Source: Gillisia hiemivivida
Lineage (GTDB): Bacteria; Bacteroidota; Bacteroidia; Flavobacteriales; Flavobacteriaceae
Reading direction: 5' to 3'
Assembly: GCF_007997295.1 (NCBI RefSeq)
Contig: NZ_VORY01000007.1
Span: 1-64,000, forward strand
DNA length: 64,000 nucleotides
Program-made: the position numbers and the translations under genes
Shown here: one piece after another, positions 53,227 through 63,126 of the stretch
Position numbering within the stretch: the first letter of the stretch is position 1
Layout of the letters: each line of letters opens with the position of its first letter
Notes under the pieces: generated by a model
Told to the model about the DNA's origin: nothing
What the model saw: the letters and a program-made list of their open reading frames with translations, nothing else
The model's database searches: none

Positions 53227-54807
53227 ATGATAGTCCTAATTCATCAGAAAACCCAGCAAGTATTAAAGGTGTTGAAGGGAATAGCTAGACTGGAAATTTC
53301 AAGCGCCAATTGTACTGAAGCTTTTTGGGAACTGGCCGAAAAATTCCCAGATGAAATTATTGCTTGGTGTGAGGAGAAATATGTAAATGATCTAAATATG
53401 GAGCAATGGCCACAGATATTTCATCACGATCTCATCATGGCTTCTTATTCTATAGAAAATGTATTTCTTCCAGATAGTATTGGCTATATAGACCAGCTGC
53501 CATTCGTAAATGTAAACAGGAAGATTTTATATGGTACCTGGCAAATGAGCAGCGATGTAGGCGGAATAAAAGGGGATACTTTATTGAGATTTAAACCTCT
53601 GCTCAAAAACATAAAAGATTTTAATCCTTTGCTTAATTCCATAGCTAAATTGGGTCAACAAAATGGTCTTTTTTGTTATAGTGCTCCACATTTAGTGAAG
53701 AAGAATATCTCACCTTCGCGTAAATATATTGCTTCCGACATACAACTTTTCCATTTTGTAAATCAACATTATAAAACTATACGTACAATAATTTTACTCT
53801 GGTGTTTATTTAGATATGAAAGGAGGCTACCAATACTAGCATTTATCAAATCTATCTTTGTGGATAAGTTGCTGAATAAACATATAGACCTTAGAAAGAT
53901 TGAGGTCAACTCTACTAAAATTTTTACTAGATCTAATTCGTTAGATGTAATTATACCTACAATGGGAAGGTCCATGCATTTACTTCAAGTAGTCAAAGAT
54001 CTTTCGCTTCAATCCTTACTTCCCAAAAAGCTTATCATAGTAGAGCAAAATCCTGATACGGGATCTGTTTCAGAATTAGATGATCTTAATGAATATAATT
54101 GGCCATTTGAAATAAAACATTTTTTTATACACAAAACGGGTGCTTGCAATGCAAGAAATATAGCTTTGCAGAATGTCACTTCAGATTGGGTTTTCTTTTG
54201 TGATGATGATAATAGAATTGAGAAAGATATTATTCAAAATGCTCTTTCAGAAATAAAAAGACTTGGTGCCAATATGGTATCCACAGCCTACAGACAAATG
54301 AATGAGCCACTTGTTTTTAAACATATTAAACAGTGGGGAACATTTGGTGCAGGGAATTCTATTGTTGCTCGTTCCTATATTGAAGGAATAACATTTTCTT
54401 CTATTTTCGAGCATGGTTATGGCGAAGACAAGGACTTTGGCATGCAATTACGAAATGCGGGTTGTGATATAATTTATCATCCTGAAATAGAGATCTTACA
54501 TTTAAAAGCTCCAATGGGAGGTTTCAGGCAAAAACCTAAACTGCTTTGGGAAATGGAAAAGCAAGTTTCAAAGCCGTCACCAACTCTAATGGCCTTAGCA
54601 ATAAGGTATTATACTAAAGAACAAATAGTAGGATTTAAGACCTCCCTTTATTTAAAATATTATGATAAGCAATCAGTTAAAAATCCGTTTTCATATATTC
54701 GAGAAATGAACAAAAGTTGGCATAAAAGTGAAAAATGGGCTAAGAAATTAATTAATTCAGAAAAAGGTATTGGAGATGATTTTCAGGTCATTACTGAAAT
54801 TAAATAG
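53227..54807 (+). CDS. Two-part GT2 glycosyltransferase with an N-terminal extension
   Basis: A 526-residue protein. Residues 1 to about 235 form an uncharacterised region with a tryptophan- and aromatic-rich start (IAWCEEKYVNDLNMEQW). From about 238 a GT2 domain follows: LDVIIPTMGRSMHLLQVVKDL, IIVEQNP, metal site FFCDDDNRIEKDI, and GEDKDFGMQLRNAG. The N-terminal region may bind the acceptor. No TM segment is convincing. I cannot name the sugar. Confidence 0.8.
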   Translation: MIVLIHQKTQQVLKVLKGIARLEISSANCTEAFWELAEKFPDEIIAWCEEKYVNDLNMEQWPQIFHHDLIMASYSIENVFLPDSIGYIDQLPFVNVNRKILYGTWQMSSDVGGIKGDTLLRFKPLLKNIKDFNPLLNSIAKLGQQNGLFCYSAPHLVKKNISPSRKYIASDIQLFHFVNQHYKTIRTIILLWCLFRYERRLPILAFIKSIFVDKLLNKHIDLRKIEVNSTKIFTRSNSLDVIIPTMGRSMHLLQVVKDLSLQSLLPKKLIIVEQNPDTGSVSELDDLNEYNWPFEIKHFFIHKTGACNARNIALQNVTSDWVFFCDDDNRIEKDIIQNALSEIKRLGANMVSTAYRQMNEPLVFKHIKQWGTFGAGNSIVARSYIEGITFSSIFEHGYGEDKDFGMQLRNAGCDIIYHPEIEILHLKAPMGGFRQKPKLLWEMEKQVSKPSPTLMALAIRYYTKEQIVGFKTSLYLKYYDKQSVKNPFSYIREMNKSWHKSEKWAKKLINSEKGIGDDFQVITEIK

Positions 54808-54868
54808 TGACTTTGGATATTCTTACTATTATAAATTATTCTAACATTCATATTCTTATAAATTATTA

Positions 54869-56740
54869 ATGAGATTCTTACTTACAAATAGCTTATTGGA
54901 TAAGGACTTAATCTCGAAGCTCCCATTTAAGTTGGTTTTAAATGAATTTGGGCGAGTTAATTTTTTAATAGATCAGGAAGATGAGTTACTGGAAACTGAT
55001 TCACATGTTAGTGTAACCGAAGGATACTTGAGAGATCTGGATATGGAGGTTGATAATATTAAAGGACAGGAAGAAAGCGCAATTCTCGAAATCACTAAGA
55101 ATTGGCCTCTGCCAAACAATATAACAGGATCATTTTCGTCAGTAATTATTGATAAAGCATCATTTGAAATAGCAATTTGTAATGACCCCATAGGCGTTTA
55201 CCCTTTATATTACTTATCCATAGGCCAAGAATTTTATATCTCTAATAGTATTATTTTATTAGGCTCTGCTGCTCAATGTGAATTGGATGAAGCTGGAATT
55301 ATTCAAAGGGGTTTAGGACCTGAATTTTGTAATTTAGGCTCACGAACAATTTTAAAGAATTGTAAACGCTTGCTTCCCGGGGAATTAATACAATTTGATA
55401 AAAGGGGGGACATTATATCAAAAAAATACGATAACTCCCTTTATCAAGAAATGTCTAAGCCAAATCAGGATCCAAAACTGCCTAAGAGATTTTGGGAGGC
55501 ATATAAGAAAGAGGTTGAATATTCCCTAAATAGCTCGAAACACGTAAATATTGCATTGAGTGGGGGGATAGATAGCAGAATTACACTAGCTGCCATTTCA
55601 AAAGAGAAGGATTTAAACTGTGTTACGTTTGGGCATGATAAAAATTATGAAACCAAAATAGCCTCTAGGCTAGCAAAAATAAAGGGCGCTAAATTCCGAA
55701 ATTATTCTCAGTCTAATTTATATTTTCCCGAAGAGGATATATTGAGAAAATATACTAAGCAAACAGAAGCTTTATATTTATGTTCTTGGTTAGAAATTCT
55801 TGAAAATGAAAAATTTGATTCAAAGTCACCTTTTTTATTGGGGGATTTGACAACAGCCCTAACCGGTCGTACCATAGAAAAATTTTCAACTAAGAAATTT
55901 AGACAAGAAAATTTTTGGAAGCACTATGTTTTAGAACAGGATTATGTTTTTGAAAATTCAACGGATCAAAGCTATACAGATTGGAAAAAAAATAAATTAG
56001 AAAATTTTGCAAGATGGTATACAAAGGATAGGCTAGCACAATTTAAATTTAACATTAATAAAACTGATCTCGTTCATTCTTTAAGTTCAGATATGAATGA
56101 AATTTTTGAAAGAATAGAAAGTCATGAATTGCCTTTTGTCGAGCTATATGATGAATTGTTTACCTGGTATACTCACAATAGAATGCAGGTAGCTAAACAA
56201 ATTTTAATTTGTAATAAAAATAACATGGCGTTCAGTCCATCTATGTCATTGCAAATCCTGAGGAAGGCGACCAATATCCATCCTAATTTAAGGTTGAATT
56301 TCAGATTTATTAAAACCCTATTTAAGGAATTTAAAGAACTAAACAACTTGGCTAAAGTGCCAACAAGCCAAGCTCCATATATACCTCAAAATTATCCTGA
56401 TATTATTAGATTCGGAGTTTGGGGAATTCGGTCCAAACTAGATCAATATTTTATTAAAAGGTTGGTGAAATATAGAAATATCAAGATGAGATATAGACTG
56501 TTTGAATCTATGAATTGGGCTAAAATTTATCATAATCCTAATATGGAAATGAACCTAAAGGATTATTTCCATAATAATCATTTGGGAGATATTTATTTTG
56601 AAAATTTGCTAAACCAATCCATCCAGAGAAGAGAGCTGAACCAATGGCCCTTCGCTAATATTGATATAATGAATGCAGCGAGTTTGAACATGGAAATTGA
56701 TCTGATAAAAACCTTAAGGAAAGAGTTAAATGAAGTTTAG
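54869..56740 (+). CDS. Asparagine-synthase-like protein without the Cys nucleophile
   Basis: A 623-residue protein. The ATP loop LSGGIDSRITL (230-240) and following TFGHDKNYETKIA mark the synthetase domain of the AsnB superfamily. The front part (ITGSFSSVIIDKASF...DPIGVYPLYY) resembles the glutaminase domain. The protein begins MRFLLTNS and lacks the Cys2 that attacks glutamine in AsnB proteins. It is therefore probably ammonia-using, or a different ATP-dependent amide or ester-forming enzyme, as in lasso-peptide AsnB homologues. The downstream GT2 gene overlaps its stop by 11 bases. Confidence 0.75.
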   Translation: MRFLLTNSLLDKDLISKLPFKLVLNEFGRVNFLIDQEDELLETDSHVSVTEGYLRDLDMEVDNIKGQEESAILEITKNWPLPNNITGSFSSVIIDKASFEIAICNDPIGVYPLYYLSIGQEFYISNSIILLGSAAQCELDEAGIIQRGLGPEFCNLGSRTILKNCKRLLPGELIQFDKRGDIISKKYDNSLYQEMSKPNQDPKLPKRFWEAYKKEVEYSLNSSKHVNIALSGGIDSRITLAAISKEKDLNCVTFGHDKNYETKIASRLAKIKGAKFRNYSQSNLYFPEEDILRKYTKQTEALYLCSWLEILENEKFDSKSPFLLGDLTTALTGRTIEKFSTKKFRQENFWKHYVLEQDYVFENSTDQSYTDWKKNKLENFARWYTKDRLAQFKFNINKTDLVHSLSSDMNEIFERIESHELPFVELYDELFTWYTHNRMQVAKQILICNKNNMAFSPSMSLQILRKATNIHPNLRLNFRFIKTLFKEFKELNNLAKVPTSQAPYIPQNYPDIIRFGVWGIRSKLDQYFIKRLVKYRNIKMRYRLFESMNWAKIYHNPNMEMNLKDYFHNNHLGDIYFENLLNQSIQRRELNQWPFANIDIMNAASLNMEIDLIKTLRKELNEV

Positions 56741-57731
56741 CTTAATTATATGTACCTATCAGAGACCTGATGCTTTGATTAACTTAATGGATTCGATCCA
56801 AGAACAGTATTTGGTTCCTGATGAAATTCTAATAATAGACAGTTCTCGAAATAACAAGAGTAAAAATGCATTAGAAAGAAAATTTTATTCTGGTTTAAAA
56901 TATTTTAAAGTAGGAGAAGAATTCCGTGGCTTGACAAAACAGCGTAATTATGGCATTCAAAAAGTAGATGAGACTTCTGAAATTGTATGTTTTCTTGATG
57001 ATGATATTGTTTTAACTCCGGAGTATTTTAAAAATATAATGGAAGCCTATAAAACTTTTCCGAATGCCCTTGGAGTAGGAGGTGCTATTATTGATGAGGT
57101 AGCGTGGAAGGATAATACAACAGAAAATAAGGTTCAATTTGACGAATTTGAGATGGATGGTTATATTCGCAAATTGGGGAGCAGGAATGTGTTGCGGAAG
57201 AAACTGGGTTTGTTAAGTGATCAACATCCGGGTTATATGCCCGAATTTTCCAACGGCTTGTCTATAGGTTTTTTACCCCCATCTGGGAAAACCTATCCAG
57301 TAGAATTTTTTATGGGCGGCGTTTCTTCCTATCGGAAAGAATTATTTGATGAAATAAACTTTTCCTCATATTTTGAAGGCTATGGTCTTTATGAGGATAT
57401 GGATTTTTGTTTGCGCGCTTCTAAAATTGGGCAGCTTTATGTAAATACTGCAGCTAAATTGTATCATTATCACGAGAAGGCTGGAAGACCGAACCAATTC
57501 AAGTACGGGAAAATGGTAATTAGGAATGGGTGGTATGTATGGCGAGTTAAATACCCAAATCTAACTTTTGATGCTAAATTTAAGTGGCACAGTATCGCGT
57601 TTTTGTTAACTTTAGTGCGCTTGGGAAACATGTTTACTACAAAAAATAAAACGGAAGCCTTAACAGAAGGCTTAGGTAGAATCGTTGGGTGGCTTAGTTT
57701 ATATATTAATAGTCCAAAGCCGGAAAAATGA
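56730..57731 (+). CDS. GT2 glycosyltransferase
   Basis: A 333-residue GT-A enzyme with SLIICTYQRPDALINLMDSI, IIDSSRNNKS, metal motif FLDDDIVLTPEYF and the catalytic acid region YEDMDFCLRASKIG. A YGKMVIRNGWYVWRVKYP block is typical of the GT2 group containing WsbD/putative glycan enzymes. The start overlaps the AsnB-like gene by 11 bases, suggesting a joint function. Confidence 0.9.
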   Translation: MKFSLIICTYQRPDALINLMDSIQEQYLVPDEILIIDSSRNNKSKNALERKFYSGLKYFKVGEEFRGLTKQRNYGIQKVDETSEIVCFLDDDIVLTPEYFKNIMEAYKTFPNALGVGGAIIDEVAWKDNTTENKVQFDEFEMDGYIRKLGSRNVLRKKLGLLSDQHPGYMPEFSNGLSIGFLPPSGKTYPVEFFMGGVSSYRKELFDEINFSSYFEGYGLYEDMDFCLRASKIGQLYVNTAAKLYHYHEKAGRPNQFKYGKMVIRNGWYVWRVKYPNLTFDAKFKWHSIAFLLTLVRLGNMFTTKNKTEALTEGLGRIVGWLSLYINSPKPEK

Positions 57732-58531
57732 GTATAAAAAGAACTGAGGATGTAAACCTTAAGCAAAAAGAATTCTACGAAACAAAAAAAAAGAATTTAG
57801 CTACTAAAATATGGTCTTATTTTAGAAATGGCATTCTCAACCAGACTCGAAAAAGTCTTGGCGTAGAAAGACAAATATTAGATCTTCATACATCTTGGTT
57901 AGGTGATCTTTCTGATAAAAAAGTTTTAGATTTAGGTTGTTATGCAGGAAATTCTTTGTCTTTTTATTTAGCTAAAAATTCTAAAGAATATATCGCAATT
58001 GATTTAAGTGAAGTTGGAATAAATAGACTTTCGGAACGTTTAAAGGATTTGCGCACTGCTAAAGCTTATACGGTAGACTTCTTATCATCAGAATTTAAAG
58101 AAAATAACTTTGATATAATTTACGCATACGGAGTTTTACATCATTTTAAAAATGTGAATCAATTAATTGAGAGGCTACAGGATAAACTTAATGAAGATGG
58201 TAAAATTATTAGTTATGATCCACTTGAAACTAGTATACCAATAAAAATCATTAGATCCCTATATCGTCCATTTCAATCGGATAAAGAATGGGAATGGCCT
58301 TTTACTAAAAAAGTATATTTCAAATTCGAAAACGCATTTGAAATATTGGAAAGGCGCGCTATTTTAGGGAAATCAAAGTGGTTTTTTCTTTTAAATTTAT
58401 TGCCATATACTGCTGATAAAAAAATTTCCATTTCTAAAGAATGGCATATAGAAGACTGGGAAAAATCCCAATATTCTAACAGCCATATGTTTAGTTGTAT
58501 GCATCTAACTATACTCATGAAGAAAAAATAA
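57728..58531 (+). CDS. Class I SAM-dependent methyltransferase
   Basis: A 267-residue protein: KVLDLGCYAGNSLSFYL is motif I, YIAIDLSEVGI motif II, FDIIYAYGVLHHF motif IV. The start overlaps the GT2 stop by four bases (ATGA), so the two are coupled. It may methylate the sugar added by the preceding GT. Confidence 0.9.
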   Translation: MSIKRTEDVNLKQKEFYETKKKNLATKIWSYFRNGILNQTRKSLGVERQILDLHTSWLGDLSDKKVLDLGCYAGNSLSFYLAKNSKEYIAIDLSEVGINRLSERLKDLRTAKAYTVDFLSSEFKENNFDIIYAYGVLHHFKNVNQLIERLQDKLNEDGKIISYDPLETSIPIKIIRSLYRPFQSDKEWEWPFTKKVYFKFENAFEILERRAILGKSKWFFLLNLLPYTADKKISISKEWHIEDWEKSQYSNSHMFSCMHLTILMKKK

Positions 58532-58535
58532 TTAA

Positions 58536-59708
58536 ATGAGGTTTGCGGTTTTCACACATGTCGAACATATTAAAAGTGCAAATCAAATTTATGCATATGC
58601 GCCTTATGTAAGAGAAATGAATTTATGGTTTAGTCAGGCAGAAAAGGTTGAAATTATTGCTCCGGTTAATGACGGAGAAAGAAATCCAATTTTACTGAAA
58701 TATGATAAATCTGATTTAATTCTTAATCAAATACCTGGAATGAACCTTTTATCTACAAGGTCTGCCGTAAAACTATTTTTTCAACTGCCCATAATTATTA
58801 TAAAAATGCTTAGGGCGATGTATAAAGCAGATCATATTCATATTCGAAGTCCTGGAAATATTGCACTTATTGCCTGTTTTCTTCAAGTTTTATTTCCTTT
58901 TAAGAATAAGACTGCAAAATATGCTGGCAATTGGGATCCTAACTCGGTTCAACCTTGGAGCTATAAATGGCAAAAGAAAATTTTGAGTAATACATTCCTT
59001 ACCCGAAAAATGAAAGTTCTGGTTTATGGAAATTGGCCGAGCCAATCAAAAAATGTTTATTCTTTTTTTACTGCTACTTTTACTGAGGATGATAAAGTTA
59101 TGGCGAGGCAAAATTTCGATTACCCTTTTGAATTTATTTTTGTAGGTTCTTTGGTGTCGGGTAAAAATCCATTATATGCTATTAAATTAATTGAATCCCT
59201 TAGGGAATTGGGTGTGCCCGCTTCTTTGAAAATATATGGTGAAGGAGTTTTAGAGAAAGAATTGAAAGATTATATTAATAAAAATAATCTAGCTTCAATT
59301 ATCAGTTTAGAAGGAAATATAGTACTGAACCAACTTAAAAAAACTTATTTAGAATCTCATTTCATCATTCTAGCCTCCCAAAGTGAAGGATGGCCTAAAG
59401 CTATTGCTGAAGGAATGTTCTATGGTTGTATACCAATTGCAACTTCAGTATCTTGTGTTCCATGGATGCTTGATAATGGAAAAAGGGGCGTATTAGTTAC
59501 TGAAGATATAGACCAAACAACTCATTGTATTTTAAATATTCTCAACGATAAATCAAAGCTGCAGAGAATGTCTAAGAAAGCACAAAACTGGTCAGAACAA
59601 TATACATTGGAGAAATTTGAACATGAGATTAAGAAATTATTAAACCCAATGGAAAAGTTGAGTATAAAAAGCTCCTTTCCCTTCGAGAAAGGCGGGGGTG
59701 TGGGATGA
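58536..59708 (+). CDS. GT4 glycosyltransferase with a repeat-derived C-terminus
   Basis: A 390-residue GT-B protein. The donor half has FIFVGSLVSGKNPLYAIKLI and ASQSEGWPKAIAEGMFYGCIPIATS. The last residues, SSFPFEKGGGVG, are encoded by a purine- and G-rich stretch (59672-59703) that is an insertion of a C/G-rich intergenic repeat into the coding end. The natural end was probably just before it. The next gene overlaps the stop by four bases. Confidence 0.88.
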   Translation: MRFAVFTHVEHIKSANQIYAYAPYVREMNLWFSQAEKVEIIAPVNDGERNPILLKYDKSDLILNQIPGMNLLSTRSAVKLFFQLPIIIIKMLRAMYKADHIHIRSPGNIALIACFLQVLFPFKNKTAKYAGNWDPNSVQPWSYKWQKKILSNTFLTRKMKVLVYGNWPSQSKNVYSFFTATFTEDDKVMARQNFDYPFEFIFVGSLVSGKNPLYAIKLIESLRELGVPASLKIYGEGVLEKELKDYINKNNLASIISLEGNIVLNQLKKTYLESHFIILASQSEGWPKAIAEGMFYGCIPIATSVSCVPWMLDNGKRGVLVTEDIDQTTHCILNILNDKSKLQRMSKKAQNWSEQYTLEKFEHEIKKLLNPMEKLSIKSSFPFEKGGGVG

Positions 59709-60787
59709 GAATACTTCAAATCATAGATTCCTTGAGACCTGGAGGAGCAGAAAAAATGGCAATAAACTTAGCAAATAGCTTAGCAAATAGAATTGAATTT
59801 TCCGGAATATGTGCAACTAGAAGAGAAGGATTGCTAAAGATCCAAATTAATTCTGGGGCCCATTATATTTTTTTAGAAAAAAAAAGCACTCTTGATTTAA
59901 AGGCCATACTTAAGTTACATAAATATGTGATAAGGAATAGAATAGAGATTTTGCATACACACGGAACATCTTTTTTTCTTGGGGTTATCATTAAATTAAT
60001 AAATCCAAAAATAAAATTAATATGGCATGATCACTTAGGGAGTAGATCTGTAAAGAGTTTCAAAGACTTTCCATTATTGTATTTATGTTCCAAATTCTTT
60101 AATGGAATAATTGTGGTAAATAAAGAATTATTAGTTTGGGTTAAAATCAATTTACTTTGTAAAAAAACTATATTCATACCTAATTTTCTTATGAATGAAT
60201 TTGATAAGGAGCAACTGGAAAGTCCTCAAAAAAGAAAGTCGGAATTAATAAGCTTAGTTTGTGTGGCTAATTTAAAAAAGCCTAAGAATCATCTTAATCT
60301 TGTTAAGGCATTTAAAATAGTGGTAGACCAGCATAAAAATGTTGAATTAAAATTAATTGGTAAAAATTATGAGGATATTTATCAAGAGCAAATTCATGAT
60401 TTTTTAATGTCAAATGATTTAGAATCTAAAGTCATTTTATTGGGAGAACAAAACAATATATTAAAGCACCTTAGGAATTCAAGTATAGGAATTTTAGCCT
60501 CTGATTCTGAAGGATTATCTATGGCAATATTAGAATATGGTATGGCGGGTTTACCTGTTATTATAACTGATGTTGGCGAATGCCCAGATATTATTGGATC
60601 TAATGGAAAGATTGTTAAAGTTAATGACCCAGAAGATTTAGCTGAAAATATTTTATACTATATAAATAACGAGAATTCACGAAAAGCAGATGCACAAAAA
60701 TTTAGAAATATAATTATAGATAATTATACTGAAGATACAGTTATACCTGAATTACTTTTGTTTTATAATGCCATCGGTAATACTTAA
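59705..60787 (+). CDS. GT4 glycosyltransferase
   Basis: A 360-residue GT-B protein with IIDSLRPGGAEKMAINLANSL at the start and the donor half LVCVANLKKPKNHLNLVKAF, then ASDSEGLSMAILEYGMAGLPVIITDVGE. It overlaps the preceding gene by four bases. The product is typical of O-antigen GT4 enzymes. Confidence 0.9.
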   Translation: MRILQIIDSLRPGGAEKMAINLANSLANRIEFSGICATRREGLLKIQINSGAHYIFLEKKSTLDLKAILKLHKYVIRNRIEILHTHGTSFFLGVIIKLINPKIKLIWHDHLGSRSVKSFKDFPLLYLCSKFFNGIIVVNKELLVWVKINLLCKKTIFIPNFLMNEFDKEQLESPQKRKSELISLVCVANLKKPKNHLNLVKAFKIVVDQHKNVELKLIGKNYEDIYQEQIHDFLMSNDLESKVILLGEQNNILKHLRNSSIGILASDSEGLSMAILEYGMAGLPVIITDVGECPDIIGSNGKIVKVNDPEDLAENILYYINNENSRKADAQKFRNIIIDNYTEDTVIPELLLFYNAIGNT

Positions 60788-62156
60788 AATCATGAGAGAA
60801 AGTATTTCTAATAATAACATTCAATATTTAAAACTGCTAGCACTTCATTTTTGTTTTGCTTATTTAGTTTATATATATCGCCCACTATCGACATTGTTAA
60901 TGTTATCTGCGTTAGCTTATTTTCTATTTATAACTATTCAGAATGAAAACAGAAATAATGAAGCATTAATGGGAGCGGCTTATATTACTGGTGCGGAAGT
61001 TTTTTTTAGAATGACAGGTGGGATGGTGTTTTATGAGACGGGTAAGTATATGGTAATTGTTTTTCTTATTGTTGGGATGGTTTTTAAAGGCACCTCTTCT
61101 AAGACCGTTCCCTTTTGGACCTATCTTTTAATTCTTGTTCCAGGGATCATTGTGGCATCAATAACCATGAGTCTTGAAGCTGATTTCAGAAAATCGATTG
61201 CTTTTAATTTGAGTGGCCCCGTTTGTTTAGGCGTTTCTGCATTATACTGTTACTATAAAAAAATTAAAAAAGAGGATTTCCAGCAAGTGATTTCAATGCT
61301 TTTGATGCCCTTAATATCAATCATGTTTTATTTATATTTATATACTCCCACTTTACAAGAAGGACTTATTAATATGTCTGGAAATTATGCTGCTACTGGT
61401 GGCTATGGACCTAACCAGATTTCTACAGTTCTTGGGATGGGGGCATTTCTAATAGTTACTCGTTTGTTTACAATAAAGAATAGGTTTATTAATATTATAG
61501 ATTTCATATTATTGGGATTGATGGGTTATAGAGCTATTATTACATTTTCCAGAGGTGGTGTATTTACAGCCCTTGTATGTATAGCGGTGTTTATAATACT
61601 TCATTATTATAAGCAAGAGAGGAAGGAACAAAAGAACACCAATTACAAATTAATATTACTTCTAAGTTCAATTGTTTTAATTTGGGTTTATTCATCAATA
61701 AAGACCTTTGGATTAATAGAAAATAGATATGAAAACCGGGACGCAGCTGGACAGCTCAAAGACGATATTACAACTGGAAGAGTTGAACTGGTTACTACTG
61801 AATTGGAAGCGTTCTATAAATTCCCATTAACTGGGATTGGTGTTGGAAAAGGTTATGAATACAGAGAAGAAACCTTTGGTATTGATATCGCTTCTCATAA
61901 CGAAATAAGTCGTTTATTATCAGAACATGGATTGTTAGGTTTATTTGCTTTACTAATTCTTATATTTGTCCCGATACTGTTTTGGACTAAATTTAAAAAC
62001 AATTATTATTTCTTAGCTTTTATGGCTTTTTGGTTTTTAACCATAAACCATTCCGCCATGAGAATTGCCATGCCGGCCTTTGTTTATGGCTTGGCTTTAT
62101 TATATATCGTTGATGAGAAAAAACCTCCTGTACATAGGAAACGACTTAGCTATTAA
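60768..62156 (+). CDS. O-antigen ligase/polymerase-like membrane protein (Wzy/WaaL family)
   Basis: A 462-residue polytopic protein with about ten to eleven spans. Motifs: FSRGGVFTALVCIAVFIILHYY and the C-terminal loop FPLTGIGVGKGYEYREE...ASHNEISRLLSEHGLLGL, which hold the Arg and the SHN-E characteristic of the Wzy_C/O-antigen ligase family. A cytoplasm-completed, ABC-exported polymer would be expected to use a ligase of this kind. A Wzy polymerase role cannot be excluded. The ATG at 60792 is an alternative start that avoids overlap with the previous gene. Confidence 0.82.
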   Translation: MPSVILKIMRESISNNNIQYLKLLALHFCFAYLVYIYRPLSTLLMLSALAYFLFITIQNENRNNEALMGAAYITGAEVFFRMTGGMVFYETGKYMVIVFLIVGMVFKGTSSKTVPFWTYLLILVPGIIVASITMSLEADFRKSIAFNLSGPVCLGVSALYCYYKKIKKEDFQQVISMLLMPLISIMFYLYLYTPTLQEGLINMSGNYAATGGYGPNQISTVLGMGAFLIVTRLFTIKNRFINIIDFILLGLMGYRAIITFSRGGVFTALVCIAVFIILHYYKQERKEQKNTNYKLILLLSSIVLIWVYSSIKTFGLIENRYENRDAAGQLKDDITTGRVELVTTELEAFYKFPLTGIGVGKGYEYREETFGIDIASHNEISRLLSEHGLLGLFALLILIFVPILFWTKFKNNYYFLAFMAFWFLTINHSAMRIAMPAFVYGLALLYIVDEKKPPVHRKRLSY

Positions 62157-63126
62157 TAGCTTTACTGCTACCTACATTTCTTTTTTTAGCAAAGTGCTTA
62201 AGAAGGAAGGCTATCAGGTGAGGACTGCTTCCAATAAGAACAACAAAGCATTGCGTTTGGTGGAAATGCTTGGTATGATTGTGAAACATCATAAGTCTAC
62301 AGATATTGTACTCATAGACACTTACGGAGCCTTAAATTTCTACTATGCTTACCTAGTTGCTAAAGCTTGTCAGCTTTATAATCTGGAATATATTCCAATA
62401 CTTCATGGTGGTAATTTGCCAACCAGATTGGAAGAATCCAAAGACTTTAGTAAGGCTTTGTTTGGAAAAGCAAAGATGAATGTGGCGCCTTCACAGTTTC
62501 TTTATAGAATTTTTAATAGTGCGGGCTTTGATAATTTACAGATCATTCCAAATGCAATAGAACTGGAAAAATTTCCATTTAAGGAGAGGAAGTCCTTTGC
62601 TCCAAAAATGCTTTGGGTAAGAAGATTTCAAGGGAGATATAATCCCATGATGTCTATAAAAGTATTAGAGCAATTAAAGAAAGAGTATCCTTTAGCAGAA
62701 CTTTGTATGGTAGGACCTGAGAAAGATGGGTCGCTTCAGAAATGTAAAGACTATGCAGAAAAGCACGATCTAAAAGTGATATTTACCGGGAAGCTCAAGA
62801 AAAAAGAATGGGCAAAGCTGTCTGAAGAATATGATATATTTTTGAATTCTACCAATATAGATAATACTCCCATAAGTGTGATTGAAGCAATGGCTTTAGG
62901 TTTAGCTATCGTATCAACAGATGTGGGCGGGATGAAAGATCTAATAGATCATCAGGAAAATGGAGTTTTGGTTCCATGGAAAGATGAAAGATCTATGGTA
63001 TTAGCGGTTAAATCCTTACTAGAAGATCAGGGACGAACTGCCCAAATGACTTTAAATGCCCGTAAAAAAGTTTCGAATTTCGACTGGGAAAAGGTGAAGG
63101 AGAATTGGAATGAATTACTGAATTAA
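62113..63126 (+). CDS. GT4 glycosyltransferase, paralogue A
   Basis: A 337-residue GT-B protein. N-terminal LLYIGNDLAINSFTATY, donor half LWVRRFQGRYNPMMSIKVLEQL, motif LNSTNIDNTPISVIEAMALGLAIVSTDVGG. The ATG at 62113 is preferred over 62065, which would include sixteen residues (MPCRPLFMAWLYYISL) read through the neighbour's coding sequence. The gene starts inside the end of the ligase gene. Confidence 0.88.
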   Translation: MRKNLLYIGNDLAINSFTATYISFFSKVLKKEGYQVRTASNKNNKALRLVEMLGMIVKHHKSTDIVLIDTYGALNFYYAYLVAKACQLYNLEYIPILHGGNLPTRLEESKDFSKALFGKAKMNVAPSQFLYRIFNSAGFDNLQIIPNAIELEKFPFKERKSFAPKMLWVRRFQGRYNPMMSIKVLEQLKKEYPLAELCMVGPEKDGSLQKCKDYAEKHDLKVIFTGKLKKKEWAKLSEEYDIFLNSTNIDNTPISVIEAMALGLAIVSTDVGGMKDLIDHQENGVLVPWKDERSMVLAVKSLLEDQGRTAQMTLNARKKVSNFDWEKVKENWNELLN

